Below, in pieces: positions 42,964-51,029 of a stretch of DNA of 56,852 nucleotides. The position numbers and the translations under genes are program-made. The number at the start of each line of letters is the position of its first letter. Position 1 is the stretch's first letter. Origin of the DNA: JAXDJJ01 sp034665745 (GTDB taxonomy: Bacteria > Actinomycetota > CADDZG01 > WHSQ01). The DNA is taken from contig JAXDJJ010000021.1 of assembly GCA_034665745.1 (NCBI GenBank), positions 1 through 56,852 on the forward strand. Direction: 5' to 3'. Under the pieces are notes generated by a model that was given only the letters and a program-made list of their open reading frames with translations, had not been told where the DNA came from and searched no databases.

Positions 42964-44343
42964 TCAGTCATCCGGGGCAGCTAGAGGGAACTCGATCGCC
43001 ACCACTGCACCGCCGGCCTCGCTGTTGCTCACCCGCGCAACGCCGCCGTGACTCTCGGCGACCGCTTTGACGATCGCCAGACCTAAGCCGGCGCCGCCAC
43101 CGCCACCCTTGCGTCCCCTGTCTGCATCGGCGCGGGTGAATGGCTCGAAGGCCCGCTCGAGGAAGGCTTCCGGGAACCCGGGTCCGTTGTCGGTGACCTC
43201 GAGCTGGAGTTTGGAATCGCGTGATGTGACCCTGACGCCGACCGAGCCATCCCGGGGCGCGTGATGCAGAGCGTTGTCGATCATGTTTCCGAGTGCTTGC
43301 GCCACGCGCGCGGGATCGACATCGGCGCGTATCGGTTGGGGTCCGTCCACCGTCACACCGACCCCCCGAGCGTCGGCGGCTACCCGGAAGCGCTCGGCCA
43401 CGGTACGGGCGAGGTCCACGACATCGGTGTCCTCTCGATGGACGGGAAGCCGACCGCGGTCCGAGCGAGCCAAGACGAGCAGATCCTCGGCGAGTGAGTT
43501 CAGTCGGTCAGATTCTTCGGCGGCGCTACGCAATGCGGCTTCGAGTTCCTCCGCGGTACGCGCCTTACGCAACGCCAGCTCGAGCTCGGTCCTAAGTACG
43601 CCAAGAGGCGTGCGGAGCTCGTGGCTCGCGTCATCGACGAAGCGTCGCTCGCGTTCGATCGCCTGTTCTAGACGCGCCAGCATGTCGTTCAGGGTTTCTC
43701 CTAAACGGGCGAGCTCGTCACCCGTGGCGGGAACCTGCAAACGTCTACCCGGTTCGTCGGCGGTGATCCCCGCGGCCTCCACGCGCATCCGCTCGACCGG
43801 ACGCAAGGCAGTTCCCGCGACGGCCCAGCCGATCAGGGTCGTGACCACCAGTGCGCTGGCTCCACCGACAAGCAGCGCGACGAGGAGGCGTTCGGCGGCA
43901 TCTTGTTGCTGTTCGAGTGATGCACCCACGACCACGATGGCACCGTGCGATGGGACGGCCAGGATGCGCGCGTCGAACGACTCGTCGGTGGTCTTCACCT
44001 TCAGGTCGAAGTACGTGCTCCGCGTGAGCCGGGCTGCCACCGTGACCGGCAGGAGCGGTTGCTTCAGCGAGGGGCTACTCGTCTCGAGGAGTTGACCCGC
44101 AGGACCGAGCACCTGTGCGAACGATTCATCGGGATCGATGAGGTTGCTCTCGTCGGGGAACTGGATCTCGTTCTCGTCGATCCCGGCGAATAGAGCCTGT
44201 GCTCTGCTCGTTAGTCCCTGATCTACCGTCCGGCGTAGGTCTTGGTTGAAGCGGACATTGATGAGGAAACCCGCGCCGACAAGCACGAGGAAAACGAGGA
44301 CCCCAAACAGCAGCGTCAGCCTAGTTCTGATCGGCAGACGCAC
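42964..44343 (-). CDS. Two-component sensor histidine kinase
   Basis: The 459-residue kinase has membrane helices near 9-29 and 153-176, an external sensor region between them, a HAMP domain (about 177-230) and the phosphoacceptor His241 in DASHELRTPLGVL. The ATP-binding motifs NMIDNALHHAP, DNGPGFP and GGGGGAGLGLAIVKA follow. It overlaps the upstream response regulator by 23 bases and forms a pair with it. Confidence 0.94.
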   Translation of the reverse strand: MRLPIRTRLTLLFGVLVFLVLVGAGFLINVRFNQDLRRTVDQGLTSRAQALFAGIDENEIQFPDESNLIDPDESFAQVLGPAGQLLETSSPSLKQPLLPVTVAARLTRSTYFDLKVKTTDESFDARILAVPSHGAIVVVGASLEQQQDAAERLLVALLVGGASALVVTTLIGWAVAGTALRPVERMRVEAAGITADEPGRRLQVPATGDELARLGETLNDMLARLEQAIERERRFVDDASHELRTPLGVLRTELELALRKARTAEELEAALRSAAEESDRLNSLAEDLLVLARSDRGRLPVHREDTDVVDLARTVAERFRVAADARGVGVTVDGPQPIRADVDPARVAQALGNMIDNALHHAPRDGSVGVRVTSRDSKLQLEVTDNGPGFPEAFLERAFEPFTRADADRGRKGGGGGAGLGLAIVKAVAESHGGVARVSNSEAGGAVVAIEFPLAAPDD

Positions 44344-45019
44344 TCTGGCCCTCTCGCTTCAGTCTGTAGCCGGCACCACGCACCGTTTCGAGCGACTTGC
44401 GTCCGAATGGACGATCCACCTTCTCGCGCAGGTAGCGCACGTAGACATCGACGACGTTCGAGTCGCCCTCGTAAGCGAAATCCCAGACGTGTTCCAGGAT
44501 CCGAGTGCGGCTGAGAACCTCGTCGGGGTGCCGCATGAAGAACTCCAGAAGTGAGAACTCCTTCGCGGTGAGGTCGACGGTGTGCCCGTCGATCTCGATG
44601 CGCCGACCGGAAGGGTCCATCACCAGTCCGCCGACCTCCAACTGAGCGGGGCGCTCGACCTGGCCGCGCCTCATCAGCGATCGCAAGCGCGCCAGAAGCT
44701 CGGCGAACGAGAACGGTTTCGTGAGGTAGTCGTCTGCGCCCGCGTCGAGACCGCGGACACGGTCGGACACAGCATCGCGCGCCGTCAGCATGATGACCGG
44801 AGCCCACCGCCCCGCCTCGCGGAGCTTCCTACAGACCTCGAACCCATCGAGGTCGGGCAGCATCAGGTCCAAGACGATCGCGTCGTAAGGGTTCTCGGTG
44901 CCGAGCCAGACGGCCTCGCCACCGGTGGCAGCGGTGTCGACCGAGTAGCCCTCCTCTTCGAGTCCCCGCTTGACGAGCGCGGCCATCTTGACCTCGTCCT
45001 CGACCACCAGGATGCGCAT
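44321..45019 (-). CDS. OmpR-family response regulator
   Basis: The 232-residue regulator has a receiver domain (VVEDEVKMAAL, phosphoacceptor Asp51 in LDLMLPD, Lys in TKPFS). A winged-helix DNA-binding domain (DLTAKEFSLLEFFMRHPDEVLSR to YIRYLREKVD-type end) follows. OmpR-type domains bind direct repeats at about 10-11 base spacing. Such repeats (GATGAG) lie upstream of this gene and two neighbours. Confidence 0.95.
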   Translation of the reverse strand: MRILVVEDEVKMAALVKRGLEEEGYSVDTAATGGEAVWLGTENPYDAIVLDLMLPDLDGFEVCRKLREAGRWAPVIMLTARDAVSDRVRGLDAGADDYLTKPFSFAELLARLRSLMRRGQVERPAQLEVGGLVMDPSGRRIEIDGHTVDLTAKEFSLLEFFMRHPDEVLSRTRILEHVWDFAYEGDSNVVDVYVRYLREKVDRPFGRKSLETVRGAGYRLKREGQSASADQN

Positions 45020-45041
45020 CTCTGAACGGTACGGCGATTCC

Positions 45042-45060
45042 GATGAGAAGCAGATGAGAA
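45042..45060. promoter_or_regulatory. GATGAG direct repeats upstream of the response regulator
   Basis: GATGAGA occurs at 45042 and again at 45053, 11 bases apart, 22 to 41 bases upstream of the response regulator start at 45019. The arrangement fits an autoregulatory OmpR-type site. Confidence 0.65.
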
Positions 45061-45064
45061 CGCG

Positions 45065-45093
45065 CTGGAGGCCCCGGGGATCGGGGCCTCCAG
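45065..45093 (-). terminator. Hairpin between the acidic-protein gene and the response regulator
   Basis: CTGGAGGCCCC (45065-45075) pairs perfectly with GGGGCCTCCAG (45083-45093) around a 7-base loop. It lies downstream of the gene at 45138-45491 and could stop its transcript. There is no clear T-run, so it may instead be a boundary or attenuating hairpin. Confidence 0.6.
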
Positions 45094-45137
45094 GCGGGTC
45101 CGGCGGGGGGATTTACGCCGTGCCACTTTCAGGGTGC

Positions 45138-45491
45138 TCAGTCGTTCTGGCCCTGGCCGTCTTCGACCTCGTTGCGGTCGTCGGCTGCGTTCTCGGCGCC
45201 TTCGTTCTTCTCGTTCTTGTCGTCGGCCTCGTTCTCGGGGCCCTCGTTCGCCTCGTTCTTGTCGTCGGCCGCGTTCTCGGAGCCCTCGGACTTCTCGTCG
45301 TTCATCTGTCCCTGGCAGGCAGGAAGCCCCTGAGCGGGACAGTCGAGATTGTCGTCTTCGGTGGTCGCCTCTTGACTCTTCACGGTGCCGGCAGGGGTCT
45401 GCCCCCCAGCCATTACGAGGTTCGCACCGATGATGCCGGTGAGCAGCAACAGTCCTACGACTGCGCCGATGATGGTCTTTCTATTCATCAT
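45138..45491 (-). CDS. Secreted or anchored acidic repeat protein
   Basis: The 117-residue product has a hydrophobic N-terminal signal or anchor (KTIIGAVVGLLLLTGIIGANLVMAG). The tail consists of 14-residue repeats such as DDKNEANEGPENEA and DDKNEKNEGAENAA, rich in Asp, Glu and Asn. Two Cys sit before the repeats. It might bind cations or be intrinsically disordered. GATGAG direct repeats in its upstream region suggest control by the adjacent two-component system. Confidence 0.75.
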   Translation of the reverse strand: MMNRKTIIGAVVGLLLLTGIIGANLVMAGGQTPAGTVKSQEATTEDDNLDCPAQGLPACQGQMNDEKSEGSENAADDKNEANEGPENEADDKNEKNEGAENAADDRNEVEDGQGQND

Positions 45492-45523
45492 GAATCACCT
45501 CCTCTCCGTACGTTGGGCCCCAC

Positions 45524-45566
45524 GATGAACCTCAGGCGATGAGAGGGAGATGAGCCAGGGATGAAC
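45524..45566. promoter_or_regulatory. GATGAR direct repeats upstream of the acidic-protein gene
   Basis: GATGAAC (45524), GATGAGA (45538), GATGAGC (45549) and GATGAAC (45560) follow one another with spacings of 14, 11 and 11 bases. They occupy the region directly upstream of the start at 45491, the strongest of three such clusters. Confidence 0.7.
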
Positions 45567-45572
45567 ATCGGT

Positions 45573-46523
45573 TCATGCCCCCGAGGGCAGAACCACACGA
45601 CCGGTGCCATCAACGGCCACCTCGACCCTGGGTAGGGGAGCGACCGCGGGACCGGTCACGACCTCGGCGTCGCGGACGGGATCGAACTCCGCTCCGTGGC
45701 AGGGGCAATACAAGAGCTTGGAGGACCCGTCGTAATCGACGATGCAGCCGGCATGGGTACACACCCTGCTGAAGGCAACGACCTCGGTGTCGTTCAGTTT
45801 GAACAACACGCTGGGTTCACCATCACTGGAGTCGAAGCCGATCGGTTTGCCGACGGCAAGGTCTTTCAGGTTGGCGATCTTCTTTCCGGCGATGGTCGAG
45901 GTGCTGGGGCTAGCCGAGGCCGGGGCCTGTCGGGCTGCAACGGCGCCGCCTTGGAACGCACCTCGACCGAAGACCTTGGCGACGGTCCCGACGACGAGCA
46001 TGGTTCCTGCCAAGACTCCGCTGCGGATGAAGGTTCTGCGATCGAAGCCCGGTTCCCCGGACTCCGAAGCGATCGCAACGGCCGACGGAGCGGGCCGGGA
46101 TTCCCAGATCCCGATGGCAAGCGCGGCCCACGCGACCGCGTAGATGGAATCGGACCCGAGGAAATACGGATGTACGTGCCATGTCGCCGACAACCACAAC
46201 AACAAGCTGGTCAGGGAACCACCGACGGCCGTGGTCAATGGCGCAACACCTAAGAGAGTGCCAAGCCCGATAGCGAGCTCCGCGACGACAACCCCGACGC
46301 CAACGGCCACGGGGAGGTGCATCAGGGGATGGAGCAACCACGCGATGGGGCTCCCTCGCGCGAACTCAGACAGCTGGGTCCCGATGTAGGTCGGACTGGA
46401 TGGTGTGAGGTAGCCGGGGTCGGTCAGCTTCTGCACGCCCGCGTAAGCGAAGGTGCCCCCGAGGAACACCCGAAGGACCCGCACCACGAGCGGTTGCGAT
46501 CGCCAGCTTTCAAACAGACCCAT
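45573..46523 (-). CDS. DoxX-type membrane domain fused to a Rieske [2Fe-2S] domain
   Basis: From ATG 46523 the 316-residue protein has a DoxX-like four-helix membrane part (about 12-142). A twin-arginine motif plus helix (DRRTFIRSGVLAGTMLVVG, 161-179) and a Rieske domain follow. The cluster ligands are visible in CTHAGC (C255, H257, C260) and CPCHG (C273, C275, H276). The twin Arg before the last helix suggests Tat-dependent export of the folded cluster domain. The longer frame to 47009 overlaps the next gene and is rejected. A role in quinone-linked electron transfer is inferred. Confidence 0.88.
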   Translation of the reverse strand: MGLFESWRSQPLVVRVLRVFLGGTFAYAGVQKLTDPGYLTPSSPTYIGTQLSEFARGSPIAWLLHPLMHLPVAVGVGVVVAELAIGLGTLLGVAPLTTAVGGSLTSLLLWLSATWHVHPYFLGSDSIYAVAWAALAIGIWESRPAPSAVAIASESGEPGFDRRTFIRSGVLAGTMLVVGTVAKVFGRGAFQGGAVAARQAPASASPSTSTIAGKKIANLKDLAVGKPIGFDSSDGEPSVLFKLNDTEVVAFSRVCTHAGCIVDYDGSSKLLYCPCHGAEFDPVRDAEVVTGPAVAPLPRVEVAVDGTGRVVLPSGA

Positions 46524-46546
46524 CGCAGCGATAACACCAGAACGAA

Positions 46547-46564
46547 GATGAGAGCCCGATGAGT
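46547..46564. promoter_or_regulatory. GATGAG direct repeats between divergent Rieske and propeller genes
   Basis: GATGAGA at 46547 and GATGAGT at 46558 are 11 bases apart, like the two other clusters. They lie 24-41 bases upstream of the DoxX-Rieske start and about 85 bases upstream of the divergent propeller gene. Confidence 0.6.
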
Positions 46565-46647
46565 GGATATCCAGCTCTGAAGGAATCCGGCCCCCTATCC
46601 CGAACCCATGAACCAGGACAAATCGGGCAGCAAAAAGGGGAAACGAC

Positions 46648-48165
46648 ATGAAGCGATTCGTTGGGACCGTGGCAAGCGTGATCGTGGGGGCAGCGATCCT
46701 GGTGCCGGGCATCGTTGCGACACCATCCGCAGCGGCTGCGGCCAAGCCATGCTCGGGCCGCCAAGCACTCACCGAATGGTCCTCGTGGGGCCAGGACGTG
46801 ACGAACTCGCGCAACCAGGAAACCACCAGCATCGACGCTTCGAACGTCGGCTCTCTCAAGGCGACCTGGGCTTTGTCGTCCTCGCAAGAGAACGGCGTTG
46901 GCTCGTTCGAGTCGACGCCGGTCATGGCTGCAGGGTGCATGTTCGCGACGACTACTACGGGATCGATCTTTGCCACCGACGCGCGGACGGGCGAGGTCGT
47001 GTGGCACACGTTCGAGCAGTCTGAAGGAGCCGCGGCCGGTCTCTTCGCCCCCGCTTACGTGGACGGGGTTCTCTACGCGATCGTCGGTCGGTCGGGGGTG
47101 CCCTACGTCGTGGCACTCGATGCCTCGAACGGTGAGGAGCTATGGAAGACCCACATCACCCAAGACCTCACCGACGCCGAGCTCCATGCCGCTTTCCAGG
47201 CGTCGAGCGTCGTCGTCTCCGAGGGTCTTGTGTTCGTTGCGCTCACCGGAACGGACAGCTTCAGCTTCTCGCACCCGTCCTTCTTCATCCTCGAGGCCGA
47301 AGACGGTTCCATCCTCAAGAAGACGACGGTGATCCCACAGGACAGGTGGCTCGAAGGCTACGCGGGTGGCGGCATCTGGGCGACCGCTGTTGTGGACACC
47401 CGCACCGACAATCTCTATGTCGGCACTGCGAACCCCTACAACAAGCGCAAGGAATACAAGTTCACGAACGCCATCATCAAAGTGGACTTCGACCGCGACT
47501 CGAAGAAGTTCGGCGAGATCGTTGGCTTCTACAAGGGTGACAAGGACTACGACCCCAAGCTCTACAACACGCCGCAGTGCAAGTACCTCGGCGAAACTCA
47601 GCCGATCTGGTACAGCGGCTTCTGCGGGCAGAAGGACGTCGACTTCGGCGCCTCTCCGAGCATGTACGAAGACTCCAAGGGACGGACGATCGTCACGGAG
47701 CTCCAGAAGTCCTGCACGGTGCATGCCGTCATCGCCGACTCGATGGAGCGCCTCTGGAAGCGACCGACGTTGGCGCTCGGTGGGCAGAGCGGTTGTGCCG
47801 GCGGGAGCGCGTACGACGATCACGCGGTCTACGTCAGCGTGAACGAGGGCACGATGTTCGCCCTCGACAAGGACACCGGCGAGACCCTGTGGAAGACGGG
47901 CTACAAGGATCCGGGTTCGAACTATCACCCGCCCAGCGTCGCGAACGGCCTCGTGTACACGATCGGCAACAACGGTCACCTCTACGCTTTCGACAATCAG
48001 AGCGGAAAGATCCTCTTCAACGAGCAGTTGAAGGTCGGGGACCAGACGTGCACGGGTACGCAGAGCGCGGGGGTCAGCATCGTGGCCGACACCATCTACG
48101 TCGCGTGTGACACGACATCAGGAGATAGCTCGAGCACCAGCGCAGTGTTCGCCTACCGCCTCTAG
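46648..48165 (+). CDS. Secreted PQQ-like beta-propeller protein
   Basis: The 505-residue product has a signal peptide (RFVGTVASVIVGAAILVPGIVATPSAAA as a span). Blades follow with FATDARTGEVVWHT, VALDASNGEELWKT, FALDKDTGETLWKT and YAFDNQSGKILFNE. It resembles eight-bladed PQQ-dehydrogenase-type propellers. The opening WSSWGQDVTNSRNQ looks like the start of such enzymes (W..yg.D..n.R.s). Several Cys are present. Whether it binds PQQ is not decided. It is divergent from the Rieske gene, which could accept electrons from a periplasm-facing dehydrogenase. Confidence 0.85.
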   Translation: MKRFVGTVASVIVGAAILVPGIVATPSAAAAAKPCSGRQALTEWSSWGQDVTNSRNQETTSIDASNVGSLKATWALSSSQENGVGSFESTPVMAAGCMFATTTTGSIFATDARTGEVVWHTFEQSEGAAAGLFAPAYVDGVLYAIVGRSGVPYVVALDASNGEELWKTHITQDLTDAELHAAFQASSVVVSEGLVFVALTGTDSFSFSHPSFFILEAEDGSILKKTTVIPQDRWLEGYAGGGIWATAVVDTRTDNLYVGTANPYNKRKEYKFTNAIIKVDFDRDSKKFGEIVGFYKGDKDYDPKLYNTPQCKYLGETQPIWYSGFCGQKDVDFGASPSMYEDSKGRTIVTELQKSCTVHAVIADSMERLWKRPTLALGGQSGCAGGSAYDDHAVYVSVNEGTMFALDKDTGETLWKTGYKDPGSNYHPPSVANGLVYTIGNNGHLYAFDNQSGKILFNEQLKVGDQTCTGTQSAGVSIVADTIYVACDTTSGDSSSTSAVFAYRL

Positions 48166-48211
48166 GGCATCAATCCGGCACTTTGGGGGCGTCGGCCCAG
48201 ATACTCAATCC

Positions 48212-48721
48212 ATGGACCCATCTATGGGTGAGCTGGTATCGATCGCCGGACGCGCCGCCATCGTCTACATCGCGGTTCTGGTCGGACTTCGCCTGATGGG
48301 GAAGCGCGAACTAGGTCAGATGACTGTCTTCGATCTTGTCGTCGTGTTGCTACTTGCGAATGCAGTGCAGAACGCGATGGTGGGCGCCGACACGTCGGTC
48401 CAGGGCGGCCTCGTAGCTGCATTCGTGCTGCTCGGACTGAACCGCGTCGTCGGCGCAGCGCGCTTGCACAGCGGATCGTGGGGCCGCTTGATCGAGGGGA
48501 ACCCCACCGTTCTCGTGCAGGAGGGCCAGATCCTTGATGCGGCGGTCAGGAAGGAAGGACTGGAACGAACTCAGATAGAGATGGCGATGCGAGAGCACGG
48601 CATCGACAGTCTCACCGAGGTACGACTAGCGGTACTCGAGACAGATGGTTCCATCAGCATCGTTCCTCAAGAGGCGAGGATCATCAGAACGCGCAAGCAC
48701 GTTCGTCAGATCAAGCACTGA
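48212..48721 (+). CDS. DUF421 family membrane protein
   Basis: The 169-residue product from ATG 48212 has three N-terminal helices with the family signature VGLRLMGKRELGQMTVFDLVV. A small cytoplasmic domain (GNPTVLVQEGQILDAAVRKEGL, ERTQIEMAMREHGI) follows, typical of the YetF/YcaP group. The molecular function of the family is unsettled. The frame upstream of 48212 overlaps the propeller gene. Confidence 0.9.
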   Translation: MDPSMGELVSIAGRAAIVYIAVLVGLRLMGKRELGQMTVFDLVVVLLLANAVQNAMVGADTSVQGGLVAAFVLLGLNRVVGAARLHSGSWGRLIEGNPTVLVQEGQILDAAVRKEGLERTQIEMAMREHGIDSLTEVRLAVLETDGSISIVPQEARIIRTRKHVRQIKH

Positions 48722-48724
48722 GAG

Positions 48725-49156
48725 TCAGGCGCCAGGTCGCTCGAGGAGCTCCTTCACCCTGGTTTGCTCCGCTTCTAAACGTTTCAGGATGTCTAACGCT
48801 TCCCGATTCACCTGGTAGTCGTGCTCGGCCTCGTCTCGGTCGCGCGCTGTCTGGCGGTTCTGACTCATGAGCACGAAAGGCCCGGTGTAGGCGGCCTGGA
48901 ACGAAAGCATCAGGTTCAGCAGGATGAACGGGTAAGGGTCGAACGGTTTGCCGTTGAGCCAGTCGCGAATCAGGAAGGCATTGCCCACGAGCCACAGCGC
49001 CAACAGCGTGGACTGGATGATGATGAATGGCCATGAACCGACCCTGGCGGCAACGCCATCGGCGATCCGCTCACCGGGGGTTCGTCCCTCGCCGGTGTGT
49101 CGGACGTTCACCGGATGATGCTGAACACCATCCCCGGTAGTGACTTCAGTCGCCAT
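48725..49156 (-). CDS. DUF1003 family membrane protein
   Basis: The 143-residue product has two helices in the family pattern GSWPFIIIQSTLLALWLVGN and FDPYPFILLNLMLSFQAAYTGPFVLMSQNRQ (partly shown), then a charged coiled helix (REALDILKRLEAEQTRVKEL). The biochemical function of DUF1003 is unknown. It overlaps the preceding gene by 11 bases and is convergent with the DUF421 gene. Confidence 0.9.
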   Translation of the reverse strand: MATEVTTGDGVQHHPVNVRHTGEGRTPGERIADGVAARVGSWPFIIIQSTLLALWLVGNAFLIRDWLNGKPFDPYPFILLNLMLSFQAAYTGPFVLMSQNRQTARDRDEAEHDYQVNREALDILKRLEAEQTRVKELLERPGA

Positions 49157-49490
49157 CTAGACCTCCTCCGATCTTTCCTTCCTCGAGGAGGCGATAACCG
49201 ATCTTCCTCGCCTCCATGAGATCGATCCCTTCAGGTAAGAGGTAGACGGTCTTTTGCTCCACCAGCTCACGCTTCTTGAAGAGCCCTTTCCTGCGCTCTA
49301 GGAAGTGGATTACCTCGATGGCCATCCGCTGAGAGCCCCCGATGAGGTGGAAGTACTTTCCGTGACGCTCGATCAGCTCTGACTCCTCCGGGAAACCGAC
49401 GTCTTGGTCCTCCCGGGTCTGGCTTGGGTTACGGAGGATCTCCGTCCCTGGCGGGAGGCCGGTCGACGGGTCGACTTGCTCGACACCCAT
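49146..49490 (-). CDS. Hypothetical protein upstream of DUF1003
   Basis: From ATG 49490 the product has 114 residues, is soluble and charged, and contains HGKYFHLIGGSQRMAIEVIHF and MEARKIGYRLLEEGKIGGG. I do not recognise the family. It overlaps the DUF1003 start, so the two are probably one transcript. The divergent lyase gene starts 55 bases away. Confidence 0.6.
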   Translation of the reverse strand: MGVEQVDPSTGLPPGTEILRNPSQTREDQDVGFPEESELIERHGKYFHLIGGSQRMAIEVIHFLERRKGLFKKRELVEQKTVYLLPEGIDLMEARKIGYRLLEEGKIGGGLDGD

Positions 49491-49545
49491 GTCTCGAGGA
49501 TATTGGGAAACCCGATGTACCGCTCTAGAGCCTGAGAGGCGAGGG

Positions 49546-50337
49546 ATGACGCAAGAGGAGAAAGCCGCGGAGTTCCGGTCTTTACATGAGGGTGAGCCTT
49601 TCATCATCCCGAACCCCTGGGACACCGGCTCAGCGAGAGCCTTGGAGGGCCTGGGTTTCAAAGCCCTGGCAACCACCAGTTCGGGTTTTGCATTCACCCT
49701 CGGTCGGGCGGATGGGAAAGCCACTCTCGATGAGGTGTGCGCTCACGTTGCGTCACTCGCGCGCGCGACGAGCCTCCCCATCAGCGTCGACCTAGAGAAC
49801 GGCTACGGCGCGTCCCCCGGCGCGGCGGCCACCGCTATTCGTCGCGTCGCTGAAGCCGGCGCGGTAGGGGGCTCGATAGAGGACTGGGACGAAGAGAAGG
49901 GCATCTACCCGCTCGAGCAAGCCGCCGAACGGATCGCCGCTGCTGCTGAAGCGGCGCGAGGCCTTGGCTTCCCCTTCATGCTCACGGCTCGGGCCGAGAA
50001 CTACGTTCACGACAACCCCGATCTCGATGACACGATCGCGCGCCTGAAGGCATATGAGGAGGCCGGCGCAGGCGTGTTGTACGCACCCCGCGTCAAGGGC
50101 ATCGACGAGATCCGTGCGATCTGCGGGTCCGTCTCAAAACCCGTAAACGTGCTGGCTCATGCCGGCCTCACGATGCAGATGATGGTGGAGGCGGGAGGCC
50201 AACGCATCAGCGTTGGGGGCCAGCTCACGTGGGTGGCTGCGTCGGCCATGGCCCGCGCTGCCGAGCGGATGCGCGACGAGGGGGACTTCTCTGACCTCGC
50301 TGTGTCCATCCCCTTGGACGACTGGGTCGGCAACTGA
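49546..50337 (+). CDS. Isocitrate lyase/phosphoenolpyruvate mutase family protein
   Basis: This 263-residue TIM-barrel has the family pattern IIPNPWDTGSARALEGLGFKA (partly shown), SVDLENGYG (metal-binding Asp), GSIEDWDEEKG and TARAENYVHDNPDLDDT. Members cleave C-C bonds of 2-hydroxy or 2-methyl dicarboxylates or hydrolyse oxaloacetate; the KKCGH motif of isocitrate lyase is absent. ATG 49546 follows GAGGCGAGGG. Confidence 0.88.
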   Translation: MTQEEKAAEFRSLHEGEPFIIPNPWDTGSARALEGLGFKALATTSSGFAFTLGRADGKATLDEVCAHVASLARATSLPISVDLENGYGASPGAAATAIRRVAEAGAVGGSIEDWDEEKGIYPLEQAAERIAAAAEAARGLGFPFMLTARAENYVHDNPDLDDTIARLKAYEEAGAGVLYAPRVKGIDEIRAICGSVSKPVNVLAHAGLTMQMMVEAGGQRISVGGQLTWVAASAMARAAERMRDEGDFSDLAVSIPLDDWVGN

Positions 50338-50352
50338 GTCCAAGCTCAGCCG

Positions 50353-50664
50353 CTAGTTGTCCGGCAGCTCCTCGACCGGTGGATCCTCAGGGGGAGGCTC
50401 GTCTCCACCGACAGACCCACCACCATCGACTGGTGGCGGAGGCGACTCAGGAGCAGTGATCGAGACGAGTACGCCGTGGCGCGCTACGAAAGAAACGCAC
50501 TGGCCCTGGTTGTTGAACGCGTCGCCTCCGACATGGGTCGTCCACTGCGTGTAACCGTCCTTCTTGCAGAGATCACCCTCGCCGGCATGAGCCATGGTGG
50601 GCACAACGATCGTTGCCCCGATCAGGAAAGATGACAACAGGACGTCCCGAAGATGTCTGCCCAT
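50353..50664 (-). CDS. Small secreted protein
   Basis: From ATG 50664 the 103-residue product has a signal peptide (RDVLLSSFLIGATIVVPTMAHAG) and a short mature domain with two Cys (DLCKKDGY, GQCVSFVARHG). The tail is rich in Pro, Gly and Asp. No family is recognised. The two Cys probably form a disulfide outside the cell. Confidence 0.6.
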   Translation of the reverse strand: MGRHLRDVLLSSFLIGATIVVPTMAHAGEGDLCKKDGYTQWTTHVGGDAFNNQGQCVSFVARHGVLVSITAPESPPPPVDGGGSVGGDEPPPEDPPVEELPDN

Positions 50665-50849
50665 TCGCGCCTCCCGGCTAGCCGGATGAGGTGGATCCCC
50701 ACGCCGCACCACAACTATGTAGGTGCGGCGCCTCCATGGATACGAATGGAGACGAAGTTGCTGAGACTACTTACGCCTGAGTCCAAGTAGCAGATTCACC
50801 GTCGATCTCGGTCTACAACCCGATGGCACAGGGACTGTCCGGGAAAAGG

Positions 50850-50875
50850 AAAAGGCCCTGTCACCAGGGCCTTTT
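50850..50875 (-). terminator. Rho-independent terminator of tRNA-Gly
   Basis: Read on the minus strand, AAAAGGCCCTG and CAGGGCCTTTT (50850-50875) form a perfect 11-base stem with a four-base loop, followed by CCTTTTCC. It directly follows the tRNA. Confidence 0.9.
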
Positions 50876-50876
50876 C

Positions 50877-50951
50877 TGGAGCGGGCGACCAGATTCGAAC
50901 TGGCGACCCTCACCTTGGCAAGGTGATGCTCTACCACTGAGCCACGCCCGC
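50877..50951 (-). tRNA. tRNA-Gly (anticodon GCC)
   Basis: The minus strand folds as a 75-base cloverleaf: acceptor GCGGGCG with CGCCCGC, D-loop GGCTCAGTGGTAGAGC, and an anticodon stem-loop with CACCTTGCCAAGGTG whose loop centre is GCC. The T-arm is GTTCGAATC, and CCA is encoded at 50879-50877. Confidence 0.97.
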
Positions 50952-50961
50952 AATGTCGGCC

Positions 50962-50990
50962 ATTATAGGAGGGCCGTTTGCCCGGTCGAC
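50962..50990 (-). promoter_or_regulatory. tRNA-Gly promoter
   Basis: On the minus strand a -10 TATAAT (50967-50962) and a -35-like GTCGAC (50990-50985) are 17 bases apart, 11 bases upstream of the tRNA 5' end. Confidence 0.75.
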
Positions 50991-51029
50991 TTCATGCTGA
51001 TCTGTTCCCAGGCCCATGTCCTTGGCGTC

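Noticed and set aside
45180..45300. Possible CRISPR-like spaced repeats
   Set aside because: The periodic sequence is the coding repeat of the acidic protein; the period is 42 bases with no unique spacers.
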